A stretch of DNA of 13,924 nt from Pseudomonadota bacterium (GTDB lineage Bacteria > Pseudomonadota > Gammaproteobacteria > Burkholderiales > Ferrovaceae): positions 1 through 13,924 of the forward strand of contig JAJZHC010000017.1 in NCBI GenBank assembly GCA_021804705.1. Direction: 5' to 3'. Position 1 is the stretch's first letter. Each line of letters begins with the position of its first letter. Both the position numbers and the translations under genes were made by a program. The notes under the pieces were generated by a model, which ran no database searches, was not told the origin of the DNA, and saw only the letters and a list, made by a program, of their open reading frames with translations. Of this stretch, positions 1 through 8,069 are shown piece by piece.

Positions 1-1291
1 GGGAAGGGTCGCTGATGGCCACACTGATGCCCTGGGCGCCATTGACGGTGGGTCTGATCAAAAAGCTGTCGCCATTGCTGGGTGTGCCCGTAACGCTGAG
101 CGTGAGGCCATCAACGGTTTGCGGCAGGCTGGCATAGGTTGTGACCTTGTTGTCCGACAAGCGCGTCAAGGTATAGGGCTGGGCATTTGCCGAATTATAG
201 GCCAGCGTATAGTCGCTGCCGGTGAGTGCTGTCGCATTGACGATGCTGGCGCTCACCACAGCCGTTCCGGAATTATTGCTGTTGCTGTTCACAACCGGCG
301 CACCCATGTTGAAGAAGGTGCCGCCCATGGCGCCATTGAGATCCTGTCCCAGGCTGTTTTGCGCGTTGAATGTGGCCGCAAGGCCGGTGGCAAGCTGCCC
401 GAGGGCGTTCTGGGTTGTCGTCAGGCTCTGGTCGCGAAACGCCAGAAGCCCTCCCAGATTTCCACCCTGCAGGCTGCTTTGCTGGATGGAAACAGTCGTA
501 CCTCTCGCGTTGTAGGCAACATTGACCTTGGTGGGGTCCGTGGATGATGGCACCGTTTGCAGGGCAAAGGCCTGATTTCCCACAACCAGCGCCTGCCCGC
601 TACCGATATACACGTTATAGCTGCCGTCGGTTTGCTTGATGACGGTGGCTTTGATTTGCTGGTTGAGTTGCGAGATCAACTGGTCGCGCTGATCCAGCAG
701 GTCGTTGGGCGGTTGCCCGTTACCACCGGCCGAAGCCACGGTGATATTCTGGTTGAGCGCCGCAATTTGCTGGGCATACGAGTTGATGCTGTTGACGCTG
801 CTGCCGATCTGCCCGTTGACGCTCGTGTTCATGCTGTTGAACATCTGGTTCAGGGACTGAAAACTGCTGGTGAGGGATTGGGCGCTGCTCAGCATGGTTT
901 GTCGGGCTGCTGCCGACGAGGGGTCGTTGGCCACGCCGCTGACGGCGCTGAAAAAATTCTGGAGCGACGGTGAAATGCCGGCTGTGGGGTCAGCGATGAC
1001 GTTATTGATCTGCTGAATCTGGGTGTAGTACGTGCTCAACTGGCTGGATTGCGCCTGTTGCTGCAACAGCTGGGTATTGAGGAAATCATTGTAGAGTCGG
1101 GTGACGGTGCTGACGTTGACCCCCTGACCCATGAAGCCCGATCCCGTCAACAACGGTGTATTTGCCACCTGAACGATTTGTTGGCGGTTGTAGCCCGGGG
1201 TGGAGGCATTGGCGATGTTGTGTTCAGTCGTCAGCAAGCCGGCTTGTGCGGCAGTCAGCGCACTGATTCCTATGCTTGTAAGGTCTGCCAT
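1..1291 (-). CDS. flgK: Flagellar hook-filament junction protein FlgK (HAP1), partial at the 3' end
   Basis: FlgK is the first hook-associated protein; it is exported through the flagellar type III system and joins hook to filament. The N-terminus starts MADLTSIGISALTAAQ and carries the family's heptad-rich motif with HNIANASTPGYNRQQ near residues 24-38, followed by a Gln/Ser-rich coiled-coil-forming stretch (roughly residues 70-220) and a Thr/Asn-rich surface domain. I traced an open frame of about 430 codons to the window edge; the usual C-terminal D0 helix lies outside, so the gene is cut by the window and not necessarily broken. The ATG at 1291-1289 follows a GGGGAAG ribosome-binding site. 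It is the last visible gene of the flgB-K run, 52 nt after flgJ, and has its own sigma-28 promoter. flgL would be expected next, beyond the left edge. Confidence 0.96.
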   Translation of the reverse strand, partial: MADLTSIGISALTAAQAGLLTTEHNIANASTPGYNRQQIVQVANTPLLTGSGFMGQGVNVSTVTRLYNDFLNTQLLQQQAQSSQLSTYYTQIQQINNVIADPTAGISPSLQNFFSAVSGVANDPSSAAARQTMLSSAQSLTSSFQSLNQMFNSMNTSVNGQIGSSVNSINSYAQQIAALNQNITVASAGGNGQPPNDLLDQRDQLISQLNQQIKATVIKQTDGSYNVYIGSGQALVVGNQAFALQTVPSSTDPTKVNVAYNARGTTVSIQQSSLQGGNLGGLLAFRDQSLTTTQNALGQLATGLAATFNAQNSLGQDLNGAMGGTFFNMGAPVVNSNSNNSGTAVVSASIVNATALTGSDYTLAYNSANAQPYTLTRLSDNKVTTYASLPQTVDGLTLSVTGTPSNGDSFLIRPTVNGAQGISVAISDPS

Positions 1292-1332
1292 GTCACACTT
1301 CCCCGTTCACTGCGCGCACTCCGACGCAATTG

Positions 1333-1359
1333 TTATCGGATGATTACCGGACTTCTTTA
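1333..1359 (-). promoter_or_regulatory. Sigma-28 (FliA)-type promoter for flgK
   Basis: On the minus strand, TAAAGAAG (1359-1352) is followed by exactly 11 nt and then TCCGATAA (1340-1333). The enterobacterial FliA consensus is TAAAGTTT-N11-GCCGATAA, so the -10 matches 7 of 8 and the -35 matches 5 of 8 (TAAAG core) with ideal spacing. The -35 lies inside the last codons of flgJ and the spacer contains its TAA stop. Transcription would start about 35 nt upstream of the flgK ATG. In enteric bacteria flgKL is also expressed late from a FliA promoter; that parallel is established knowledge, and its use here is inference. Confidence 0.8.
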
Positions 1360-1667
1360 ACATTTTCCGGGCGGCTCAATTGTTTCATCATGATGTCCGC
1401 CAGACCGATGCCCTTGGCAGACAGGTTTTGCGACAACTGCTGGTCGAGCATGGTGGTAAAGGTTCGGGTCTGCTCGCTGTCGAACAACCCGTTTTGCGGC
1501 GTGGCGTCTCGCATGGATTTCAGCATCATGTTCATGAAGAGCGACTCAAATTGCTGGGCCGCCTGCTTGAGCGCCTGGTCAGGCGACTGCTTTGCCTTGA
1601 GACGCAGGTTGCCCAGCCCCTGGGCATCGATGGCGAGGTGCGTCGAGAGATCGGTGGAAATGGGCAT
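1344..1667 (-). CDS. flgJ: Rod-binding protein FlgJ, single-domain form without muramidase
   Basis: FlgJ acts in the periplasm as a scaffold or cap for rod assembly. This protein is 107 aa and corresponds to the N-terminal rod-binding domain only: the diagnostic stretch AAQQFESLFMNMMLKSMRDA (residues about 36-55) and a C-terminal GIGLADIMMKQL (about 86-97). Dual-domain FlgJ of enteric bacteria is about 310-320 aa and has a C-terminal peptidoglycan hydrolase; here a TAA stop follows directly and the next gene is flgK, so no hydrolase domain is encoded downstream. The ATG overlaps the flgI stop by one base (TGATG), and a GGAG box 8 nt upstream supports this start. Single-domain FlgJ is known in several proteobacterial lineages, so this is probably a natural form and not a truncation. 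Confidence 0.93.
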   Translation of the reverse strand: MPISTDLSTHLAIDAQGLGNLRLKAKQSPDQALKQAAQQFESLFMNMMLKSMRDATPQNGLFDSEQTRTFTTMLDQQLSQNLSAKGIGLADIMMKQLSRPENVKEVR

Positions 1668-2779
1668 CAGATAATCTCCAGGTCGGCATGCAGTGCCCCG
1701 GCAAACTTCATGGACTGCAGGATCGAGAGCAGGTCTTGGGGTGTTGCACCGATCTCATTGAGGGCTTTGACCACCTCGTTGAGCGAAACACCCTTCTTCA
1801 CGACAACCAGGCCTCCCTTGTCAGTTTTGATGTCTACGGAGGATTGCCCCGTCTCCACCGTTTTCCCATCAGACAGGGGGTTGGGCTGGCTCACGGCATT
1901 TTCAGTGCTGATGACCACAGTCAGGTTGCCGTGGGCCACGGCGCATTCATCGAGCGTGACATTCTGATTCATGACGACCGAGCCCGTTCGCGCATTGATG
2001 ATGACCCTGGCTTCAACCTGTCCGGTCTCCACTTGCAGGCTTTCAATTCTGGAGATGAATTCAACGCGGGCACTCCCTTCAGGTGCATGGACCTGGATGG
2101 TTCGCCCATCCAGCGCCGCAGCGATGGTTCTGGTCGGCGAGAGTTCCCGGTTGATGGTTTCTGCAATGCGGGTGGCCGTTGTGAAATCGGTATCATTCAG
2201 TTCGAGATTGAGAAACTCGCCCTGACCCAGCGTCATGGATACCGCGCGTTCGACGGTGGCGCCACTGGGGATGCGTCCCACGCTGAGGTGGTTGACCACA
2301 ACCTTGGAGCCTTTGGAGCCAGCGCCGATTCCTCCCACCAACAGGTTGCCCTGGGCCATGGCGTAAATCTGCCCGTCAGCGCCTTTGAGTGGCGTCATCA
2401 GCAAGGTGCCACCCAACAGGCTGTTGGCGTTGCCAATGGATGATACGGTGACGTCGATCACCTGGCCGGGGCGGGCAAAGGGAGGAATGCTTGCGGTGAC
2501 CATGACAGCCGCCACATTTTTAAGCATGGTCTGCGAAATGCTGATGCTGGGAAGGTTTACGCCCATCTGCGTCAGCATGTTCATGATGCTCTGCACCGTG
2601 AACGGCGTTTGCGTCGTCATGTCGCCACTGCCATCGAGGCCCACGACCAATCCATAGCCAATCAACTGGTTTTCACGCACGCCCTGAATGCTGGAGATAT
2701 CCTTGATGCGTTTGGCCTCGCTTGCGAAGGGCAGCGAAACCAGGAGCAGCACCAGAAACAGTTTCAGTGGGGTATTCAT
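1667..2779 (-). CDS. flgI: Flagellar P-ring protein FlgI
   Basis: FlgI polymerises around the rod in the periplasm as the P-ring, the bushing at the peptidoglycan layer. The 370-aa length is normal. The N-terminus is a Sec signal peptide with a Leu/Val-rich core and a probable cut after Ala22 (SEA|KR). The mature protein opens with the family signature RIKDISSIQGVRENQLIGYG and LVVGLDGSGD. The C-terminal part contains PLSDGKTVETGQSSVDI and a final LKFAGAL-like segment (residues about 358-364) typical of the family. The gene is 16 nt after flgH and one base overlaps flgJ. No strong ribosome-binding site precedes the ATG (AT-rich, ...TATAGACC), so translation may depend partly on readthrough from flgH. 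Secretion is by Sec, with FlgA as the dedicated chaperone, encoded divergently at 8070. Confidence 0.97.
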   Translation of the reverse strand: MNTPLKLFLVLLLVSLPFASEAKRIKDISSIQGVRENQLIGYGLVVGLDGSGDMTTQTPFTVQSIMNMLTQMGVNLPSISISQTMLKNVAAVMVTASIPPFARPGQVIDVTVSSIGNANSLLGGTLLMTPLKGADGQIYAMAQGNLLVGGIGAGSKGSKVVVNHLSVGRIPSGATVERAVSMTLGQGEFLNLELNDTDFTTATRIAETINRELSPTRTIAAALDGRTIQVHAPEGSARVEFISRIESLQVETGQVEARVIINARTGSVVMNQNVTLDECAVAHGNLTVVISTENAVSQPNPLSDGKTVETGQSSVDIKTDKGGLVVVKKGVSLNEVVKALNEIGATPQDLLSILQSMKFAGALHADLEII

Positions 2780-2795
2780 GGTCTATAAAATGCAA

Positions 2796-3476
2796 TCAAA
2801 ACGGCATGGCCGAGAGGAAAAACCGGCTGAGCATGCTCATGACGGCAGCCTTGTCGATGTTGGCATTGCCGCCCTTGTATTCAATGCGGGCATCGGCAAC
2901 CTGGGTGGACAGGACGGTGTTGCCGTTTTGGATGTTGGCCGGGTTGACCACACCGGATAGCCGGATATATTCGTCCACCTGGTTGATGGACACCAGCTTT
3001 TCACCACTGACAACCAGATTGCCATTGGGCAGCACATCAATGACTGTTGCCGTAATCGCCCCGGTGAGGAAGTTGCTGCCCGAGCTGTCGCCCGTGGTGG
3101 CCAGTTTGTTGGCCGAGTTGGCAGAAATATTGAGTCCATCCAGCACGTGTTTGGCGTTGACACTGGCACTGGGCAAATTCGAACTGACCGTTGAGGCGTG
3201 ATTGGCATCGCTGCCATTTTTCTCGACGGCCGAACTGTTCTCAAGGATTGCAATGGTCAGTGTGTCTCCCACATTGCGTGCGCGCACATCCTCAAACAAG
3301 GGGTGTTGGTTGATGCCTGATTGAAAAATGGCTCCGTTGCCTGGGCGGGCGATAGACAGGGCATCCACAGGGCGAGCGCTGAGTGGTTGCGAGATATGAG
3401 TCGAAGGCGCCGTGCCGCAAGCACTCAAGGCCAGGAGGGCTGCTCCGGCAACAATCCATTGATGCAGGTCACTCAC
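2796..3476 (-). CDS. flgH: Flagellar L-ring lipoprotein FlgH
   Basis: FlgH forms the outer-membrane L-ring. The 226-aa product starts with a lipoprotein signal peptide whose lipobox is LSAC, with Cys20 the predicted lipidated residue. The core shows family-typical elements: HPLFEDVRARNVGDTLTIAI, then NSSAVEKNGSDAN, LPNGNLVVSGEK and a VDEYIRLSGVVNPANIQ stretch, ending near FFLSAMPF. Codon one is GTG at 3476-3474, preceded by an AGGGGG box about 5 nt away; no better in-frame ATG exists before the signal peptide. It sits 12 nt after flgG and 16 nt before flgI. Its presence marks the cell as having an outer membrane. Confidence 0.96.
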   Translation of the reverse strand: MSDLHQWIVAGAALLALSACGTAPSTHISQPLSARPVDALSIARPGNGAIFQSGINQHPLFEDVRARNVGDTLTIAILENSSAVEKNGSDANHASTVSSNLPSASVNAKHVLDGLNISANSANKLATTGDSSGSNFLTGAITATVIDVLPNGNLVVSGEKLVSINQVDEYIRLSGVVNPANIQNGNTVLSTQVADARIEYKGGNANIDKAAVMSMLSRFFLSAMPF

Positions 3477-3488
3477 GGGGCCCCCTGG

Positions 3489-4274
3489 TTATCGCATTTG
3501 TGCCAGGTACTGAAGCATCTGGCCGGATGTCGTGATGGACTGTGAATTGATTTCATAGGCGCGTTGCGTTTCAATCATGTTCACCATTTCTTCCACGACA
3601 TTCACGTTGGAAGTTTCTACATAGCCCTGATTCAATATGCCGGTCCCGTTCAGGCCAGGGGTATTGAGGTTGGGTGGTCCGGAAGACTGGGTCTGGGCGT
3701 ACAGGTTCTCTCCCAGGCTTTGCAGATTGGTTGCATTGACAAAGGTGGCCAGTTGCAACGTGCCCACCTGGAGCGGCGTCACGACGCCAGCCTGGGTGGC
3801 TGAAACCGTGCCGTCGCGGCCGATGGTCAGGCTGGTGGCGTTGAGCGGAACCGTGATGGCCGGCTGCACCAAATAACCCCCTGAGGTGACCAGGTTACCC
3901 TGATTATCCGTTTGAAATGCGCCATCCCGCGTATACGCCGTGGTGCCGTCGGGCATCAGGACCTGGAAAAAACCGTTGCCGTTGATGGCAACATCCAGAT
4001 TGTTGCCCGTTTGCTGCAGGTTGCCCTGGGTCTGGATGCGTTCTGCAGCAACGGGCCGCACCCCCGTACCCAGCTGCATGCCGGAGGGGTACATGGTTTG
4101 TTGTGAGGATTGCGCGCCGGGTTGGTTGACGGTTTGGTACAACAAATCCTGAAATACTGCACGGGATTTTTTGAACCCGTTCGTGCTGACGTTGGCAAGA
4201 TTGTTGGAAATGACATCCATCTGCGTCTGCTGAGCTTCCAGCCCGGTTTTTGAAATCCACAGAGATCGTTGCAT
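3489..4274 (-). CDS. flgG: Flagellar distal rod protein FlgG
   Basis: FlgG builds the distal rod. At 261 aa it is essentially the size of enteric FlgG (260). The N-terminal helix contains MDVISNNLANVSTNGFKK (about residues 19-36). It is followed by the FlgG-specific insertion around residues 46-73 (YQTVNQPG...MQLGTGVRP), which distinguishes distal rod from hook protein. The centre carries DVAINGNGFFQV and YTRDGAFQ, and the C-terminus VNVVEEMVNMIETQRAYEIN. An AAGGA ribosome-binding site lies about 8 nt before the ATG. It is flanked by flgF (30-nt gap) and flgH (12-nt gap) in the same operon. Confidence 0.97.
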   Translation of the reverse strand: MQRSLWISKTGLEAQQTQMDVISNNLANVSTNGFKKSRAVFQDLLYQTVNQPGAQSSQQTMYPSGMQLGTGVRPVAAERIQTQGNLQQTGNNLDVAINGNGFFQVLMPDGTTAYTRDGAFQTDNQGNLVTSGGYLVQPAITVPLNATSLTIGRDGTVSATQAGVVTPLQVGTLQLATFVNATNLQSLGENLYAQTQSSGPPNLNTPGLNGTGILNQGYVETSNVNVVEEMVNMIETQRAYEINSQSITTSGQMLQYLAQMR

Positions 4275-4304
4275 TGCTTGAATCCTTTTTGATGACGGTC
4301 GGCG

Positions 4305-5066
4305 TTACCCAGTGATGCTCAACAGCTGACTGGCCTGCTGGGCATCATCTGAAGCGGTTTTCAGCATTTGCATATGCATTTCAAACTGCCTTGAAATGGA
4401 GATCATGTCGACCATGGCGCCAATGGCGCTGACGTTGCTGCCCTCCAGACTGCCCGGCGTCACCGTGACGCTGGCGTCTGCGGCAACAGGCTTGTTGTCC
4501 TGCGTGTGGAACAAACCGTCCTGGCCGCGCACCAGTTGTTTTTCGGGCGGATTGACCAGCTTGAGACGGCCCACGGTGGTGACCTGTGAGGGAGTGGCTC
4601 CTGTTGGCACCGTGGACAAGGTGCCGTCTGCGGCAATGGTGATCTCGGAATCCGGAGGAATGGTGATTTGCCCTGGAGGCCCTGGTTGCCCCGTATCGTC
4701 AATGACGGGATAACCAGAACGGGTTTGCAGGATGCCGTTTGTAGAGACCTGCAGGTTTCCATCCCGGGTATAGCCCTCTTTACCGTTGGGCAGCAGTACG
4801 GTAATCCATCCCTTGCCCCCAAGTCCCACATCCAGCGTGCGGCCGGTACGCTGTAACGGTGCCGGGGTGAAGTCATAGCCTACGGCGGAGTTCACCACAA
4901 AGGTTCTTGTGGGCAATCCTTCGCCCTTCAGAGGCACGGCCCGGAAAGCATCGATGCTGCTGCGATACCCGGTGGTGCTGGTATTGGCCAGATTTGAGGA
5001 AAGTGAAGCCTGGCGCTCCATGATATGGGACGCGCCCGTCATCGCTGTGTAAATCAATCGGTCCAT
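4305..5066 (-). CDS. flgF: Flagellar proximal rod protein FlgF
   Basis: FlgF is a minor rod subunit. The 253-aa length matches the family (about 250). The N-terminal helix MDRLIYTAMTGASHIMERQ leads into SSNLANTSTTGYR (about residues 23-35), the flagellar basal-body rod signature. The C-terminus GAMVDMISISRQFEMHMQML is characteristic of FlgF rather than FlgG or FlgE. The middle has an Arg-Asp-Gly loop (GYTRDGNLQV) shared with FlgG and FlgE. It lies between flgE (13-nt gap) and flgG (30-nt gap). The ribosome-binding site before the ATG is weak, so translational coupling to flgE is plausible. Confidence 0.96.
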   Translation of the reverse strand: MDRLIYTAMTGASHIMERQASLSSNLANTSTTGYRSSIDAFRAVPLKGEGLPTRTFVVNSAVGYDFTPAPLQRTGRTLDVGLGGKGWITVLLPNGKEGYTRDGNLQVSTNGILQTRSGYPVIDDTGQPGPPGQITIPPDSEITIAADGTLSTVPTGATPSQVTTVGRLKLVNPPEKQLVRGQDGLFHTQDNKPVAADASVTVTPGSLEGSNVSAIGAMVDMISISRQFEMHMQMLKTASDDAQQASQLLSITG

Positions 5067-5079
5067 GGCGGATCAGGAA

Positions 5080-6369
5080 TCAGCGCAGATTGACCAGCGT
5101 CTGCTGGATCTGGTCTTCGGTTTTGATGGTCTGGGCATTCGCCTGGTAATTGCGTTGGGCGGTGATCAAATTGACCAGTTCTGCCGTCAGGTCCACGTTC
5201 GATGCCTCTGTGGCCCCGGACTGGATGACACCCAGGCTTCCCGTTGCAGGAGCGCCCACCAGCGCAGCACCGGATGCCGTCGACTCACTCCATTGATTAT
5301 TGCCCTGCGACTGTAAACCTTGGGGATCGGCAAAGTTGGCCAGAACGATCTGCCCCAGGTTCTTGGACTGCCCGTTGGAGTAGGTTCCCTGAATGATGCC
5401 GCTGGGCCCTGTATTGAAGCCACTCAGCTGCCCTGAGGTGTATCCATTCTGGGAAAGCTGGTTGACTCCGAAGGCTGCCCCGTATTGGGTCGTCGCAGAA
5501 AAGTCGAGCACCATGTTCAAGGGATTGGCGCCAGGGGTGATGGTGCCTGGGACAGTGGCATTGATTTGCCCCAGCTTCAGTGTCCCGGTTGCGGCAGGGT
5601 AGACCATCGTGCCCGAAGCGTTGAAACCCAGTTGGCCCAGGGCTGGGGCAGGAGTGCCCGGCACGGCAGTGCCATCTACTGTGAGGTAAGTGTTCCAGGT
5701 CGTCGAGGCCGTTGTACTCGCAAGCGCGGGGGGGGTAGTGGTTGAACTGGCCAGGGCAAAATACATTGTGACCACGTGACTGTTACCCAGACTGTCATAG
5801 ACCGTCATCGAAGTGGAGTTGTTGAAAGAAGTCGGATCCGTGGGGTTGAATGTGCCCGCAGTCGGCACCGTAGAGCCTGAATTCAGATTAAGGCCCACGG
5901 TTGCGGTGCTGGTTGCACTCGGGCTCAGATTGGCTGTCGGAATCATCAGTGGCACGGGTGTGGCGGCGACGATCGCGCCACTGTTGCTGGCCTGATAGCC
6001 AGTCAGCTGTAGTCCCTGGGCGTTGACGAGATACCCGTTTTTGTCGAGCTGGAACTGGCCATCACGGCTGTAGGAGATGGTGCCGTTCTGGCTCATGCGG
6101 AAGAATCCCTGGCCGTTGATGGCCATATCCAGCGGGCTATTGGATGCAGTGATATTGCCCTGGGAGAACTGTTGAGCAATCGTGGATAGTTTGGTTCCGA
6201 TCCCCGTTTGGCTGGCGCCCGAACCATTCAGGGACGCTGCGTAAACATCCGAAAACTCGGCAGTGGATGCCTTGAACCCAACCGTATTGGCGTTGGCGAT
6301 ATTGTTGCCAATGGCATCCAGTTGACTGGTTGCCCCATCAAGACCGCTTAATCCTTGTTGAAATCCCAT
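5080..6369 (-). CDS. flgE: Flagellar hook protein FlgE
   Basis: FlgE is the hook subunit. The 429-aa product begins MGFQQGLSGLDGATSQLDAI with NNIANANTVGFKAS (residues about 22-35), the shared axial-protein signature. Further on it has DMAINGQGFFRMSQNG and YSRDGQFQLDKNGYL. The central region (about 140-330) is Thr/Ser/Ala-rich with a DSLGNSHVVTMYF motif and represents the variable surface-exposed hook domains. The C-terminus is NVDLTAELVNLITAQRNYQA followed by NAQTIKTEDQI. It is slightly longer than Salmonella FlgE (403 aa), the extra length being in the variable domain. An AGGGGA box lies 5-6 nt before the ATG. FlgD, encoded 16 nt upstream, is its assembly cap. Confidence 0.97.
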   Translation of the reverse strand: MGFQQGLSGLDGATSQLDAIGNNIANANTVGFKASTAEFSDVYAASLNGSGASQTGIGTKLSTIAQQFSQGNITASNSPLDMAINGQGFFRMSQNGTISYSRDGQFQLDKNGYLVNAQGLQLTGYQASNSGAIVAATPVPLMIPTANLSPSATSTATVGLNLNSGSTVPTAGTFNPTDPTSFNNSTSMTVYDSLGNSHVVTMYFALASSTTTPPALASTTASTTWNTYLTVDGTAVPGTPAPALGQLGFNASGTMVYPAATGTLKLGQINATVPGTITPGANPLNMVLDFSATTQYGAAFGVNQLSQNGYTSGQLSGFNTGPSGIIQGTYSNGQSKNLGQIVLANFADPQGLQSQGNNQWSESTASGAALVGAPATGSLGVIQSGATEASNVDLTAELVNLITAQRNYQANAQTIKTEDQIQQTLVNLR

Positions 6370-6385
6370 GTTTTTCCCCTAATTG

Positions 6386-7096
6386 CTACTTGACCATAAC
6401 GACTGAAGAGAGTGCGGCGGTACCCAGGGTGCCCAGATTCAGGGAGGCGCCTTGTGCACCCAGCGTGACTGAATCGACTGCGCCATAGGACAGTGTGGTG
6501 GCCGGCACGCTATTGCCGGCCTGGACTGCTGTGGCGACGATATGATAGGTGCCAGCCGCAGCACTCGATCCTGAGTCGGTCTTGCCGTCCCAGGAGAAGG
6601 GAATGACCCCGGCCTGCTGGGCGCCCAATTGCAAGGTGCGCACCGTTTTACCGCTGCCATCCTGGATTTTTACCACCAGGCCATCCACCGGCTGGCTGAG
6701 CTGAACCCCGGCTATGGCAGGGGTATTGGCCGTGAGATTGATGCTTGAACCAGGAACCAGCACGTTGTGGCCGATCAGACTGGTGGCTGCGGATACGGAT
6801 TGGCTCGTCCCCATGCTGGAACTCAAGGCCTGCAGGGTTGAATTGAGCGTATTGATGCCATCCACCGTACTGATTTGGGCCAGTTGCGAGGTCATCTGCG
6901 AGCTGTCCATCGGGTTCATGGGGTCCTGGTTTTGCAATTGCGCAACCAGCAATGTCATGAAGCTGTTCTGCAATCCGGCAGTGCTCGTGCTGGAGCCGGC
7001 TCCCGTGCTGCTGTTACTGGCGAGGGAGCTGTTGGCGCTATTGAGGGAATTGATCAGCGTGGTGGCAGGATTGACGGTTTGCGTGGAGGTAACCAT
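6386..7096 (-). CDS. flgD: Flagellar hook-capping protein FlgD
   Basis: FlgD is the scaffold at the tip of the growing hook that lets FlgE subunits fold and insert. In this 236-aa protein a Ser/Thr/Asn-rich export region (residues 1-40) precedes the conserved core at about 42-82, which includes FMTLLVAQLQNQDPMNPMDS and SQLAQISTVDGINTLN. The C-terminal half has the FlgD Ig/tudor-like portion, with PFSWDGKTDSG and AGTYHIVATA at about 166-190. The ATG has an AGGA box about 9 nt upstream. It sits 11 nt after flgC and 16 nt before flgE. Length and order are normal. Confidence 0.96.
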   Translation of the reverse strand: MVTSTQTVNPATTLINSLNSANSSLASNSSTGAGSSTSTAGLQNSFMTLLVAQLQNQDPMNPMDSSQMTSQLAQISTVDGINTLNSTLQALSSSMGTSQSVSAATSLIGHNVLVPGSSINLTANTPAIAGVQLSQPVDGLVVKIQDGSGKTVRTLQLGAQQAGVIPFSWDGKTDSGSSAAAGTYHIVATAVQAGNSVPATTLSYGAVDSVTLGAQGASLNLGTLGTAALSSVVMVK

Positions 7097-7107
7097 GGTG
7101 TCTGGTC

Positions 7108-7512
7108 CTATTGTCCAATGGTGAGGGTTTTGAGGAGCATCGCGTTGGAGGTATTCATGATGTCCACATTGTTCTGGTAGGAGCGCGAAGCCGAGATCAT
7201 GTTGACCATTTCTTCCACCACGTTGACATTGGGCATCGTGACGTAGCCGTCCTTGTTGGCCAGCGGGTTGGCGGGGTCGTACACTGTCTTCATCGGGGTG
7301 GGGTCGTCCACGACAGCGTTGACCCTGACGGCTGTTCCCGACTGGCCTTGCAGTGGGGCGGCGCTGAAGACCACCTGCTTTGCGTGATAAGGCTGGCCGT
7401 CGGCACCTGTGGCGCTGTCGGCATTGGCCAGATTGCTGGCCACCACGTTGAGGCGCTCGGATTGGGCTGTCAGGGCAGAGCCTGCGATGTTCAATATGCT
7501 GAACAGTGACAT
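7108..7512 (-). CDS. flgC: Flagellar proximal rod protein FlgC
   Basis: FlgC is a proximal rod subunit. From the ATG at 7512-7510 the product is 134 aa, the same as enteric FlgC, and begins MSLFSILNIAGSAL, aligning with family N-termini. The rod signature NVVASNLANADS lies near residues 21-32, and the C-terminus has PNVNVVEEMVNMISASRSYQ. An alternative TTG start at 7521-7519 adds three residues (MTK) and forms a TTGA overlap with the flgB stop; its AGGG box is only 3 nt away. The ATG is preferred on length and alignment, but the TTG cannot be excluded. The gene follows flgB with a 5-nt gap (or 4-nt overlap if TTG is used). Confidence 0.95.
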   Translation of the reverse strand: MSLFSILNIAGSALTAQSERLNVVASNLANADSATGADGQPYHAKQVVFSAAPLQGQSGTAVRVNAVVDDPTPMKTVYDPANPLANKDGYVTMPNVNVVEEMVNMISASRSYQNNVDIMNTSNAMLLKTLTIGQ

Positions 7513-7517
7513 CTTCG

Positions 7518-7925
7518 TCAAAATCCCTGTAAGGTTGTCAGGATGTCCTTGACCTGCTGGCCAACGAATTTCAGGCTGGCTTCATAACGGATGGTGTTTT
7601 CGGCAAATTGCGCACGCTCCGCATCCATGTTTACCGTATTGCCGTCTGCACTAGGCTGAATCACGGACCGATATTGCACTGGGGCTCCCAGCACGCTTGC
7701 GCCCGAACTGCCGCTCAGATGTTGCGGTGCAGTGGCGGCCAGCGGCAGGCTTCCGGGCTGGTTACCCAATGCGCCCTGCATGGCGCTGGCAAAATCGATG
7801 TCGCGCGCCTGGTAATTGGGGGTATCGGCGTTTGCGATGTTGGAGGCAATCAGCTCCTGACGCGCTTCCCGCAGCTGCAGCGCAGTCTGCTGAAATTGAA
7901 GTGCTTGGTCGATGGGGCTGATCAT
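7518..7925 (-). CDS. flgB: Flagellar proximal rod protein FlgB
   Basis: FlgB is the rod subunit nearest the MS-ring/export gate and the first gene of the operon. The 135-aa product has the family core ELIASNIANADTPNYQARDI at about residues 24-43 and a C-terminal helix with ERAQFAENTIRYEASLKFVG. The start is ATG at 7925-7923; the ribosome-binding site is weak. Transcription would come from the 144-nt divergent region shared with flgA. No truncation or oddity is seen. Confidence 0.96.
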   Translation of the reverse strand: MISPIDQALQFQQTALQLREARQELIASNIANADTPNYQARDIDFASAMQGALGNQPGSLPLAATAPQHLSGSSGASVLGAPVQYRSVIQPSADGNTVNMDAERAQFAENTIRYEASLKFVGQQVKDILTTLQGF

Positions 7926-8069
7926 CTGCAGGGTGGCCTGGGTTTTCTGTTACGGAGTTGAAGCTCATCATAAGGAACAGCGGAGCTAAATCATCAGCAG
8001 ATTAAGGGCAGGATAAGGTCTCAATTCTCTCCTTAAAAGGCTTCCCAGACCGGGCAGCTGCGACTGACA
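7926..8069. promoter_or_regulatory. Divergent flgB / flgA intergenic region
   Basis: This 144-nt region separates the minus-strand flgB operon from plus-strand flgA and should hold both promoters. I looked for sigma-54 (GG-N10-GC) and sigma-28 elements and found no convincing match on either strand. On the minus strand a TTGAGA box (around 8015-8020) resembles a sigma-70 -35, but no good -10 sits 16-18 nt downstream. A small CCTT-AA-AAGG hairpin lies at 8031-8040. The promoters may depend on an activator with poor core elements, as flagellar class II promoters often do; that is inference. Confidence 0.5.

Noticed and set aside
1688..2443. Long plus-strand open frame (251 codons) opposite flgI
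   Set aside because: It lies wholly antisense to a full-length, clearly recognised flgI. Such frames arise from GC-rich codon bias, and the translation shows no domain-like pattern or signal peptide.
3570..3615. Repeat between flgG and flgC DNA (around 3570-3615 and 7195-7240)
   Set aside because: Both encode the conserved V-N-V-V-E-E-M-V-N-M-I segment shared by rod proteins; this is paralogy within the axial family, not a mobile or regulatory repeat.
7985..8016. TAAA...GATAA on the plus strand upstream of flgA as a sigma-28 promoter
   Set aside because: The spacing is about 3 nt too long and the GCC part of the -10 is not matched.
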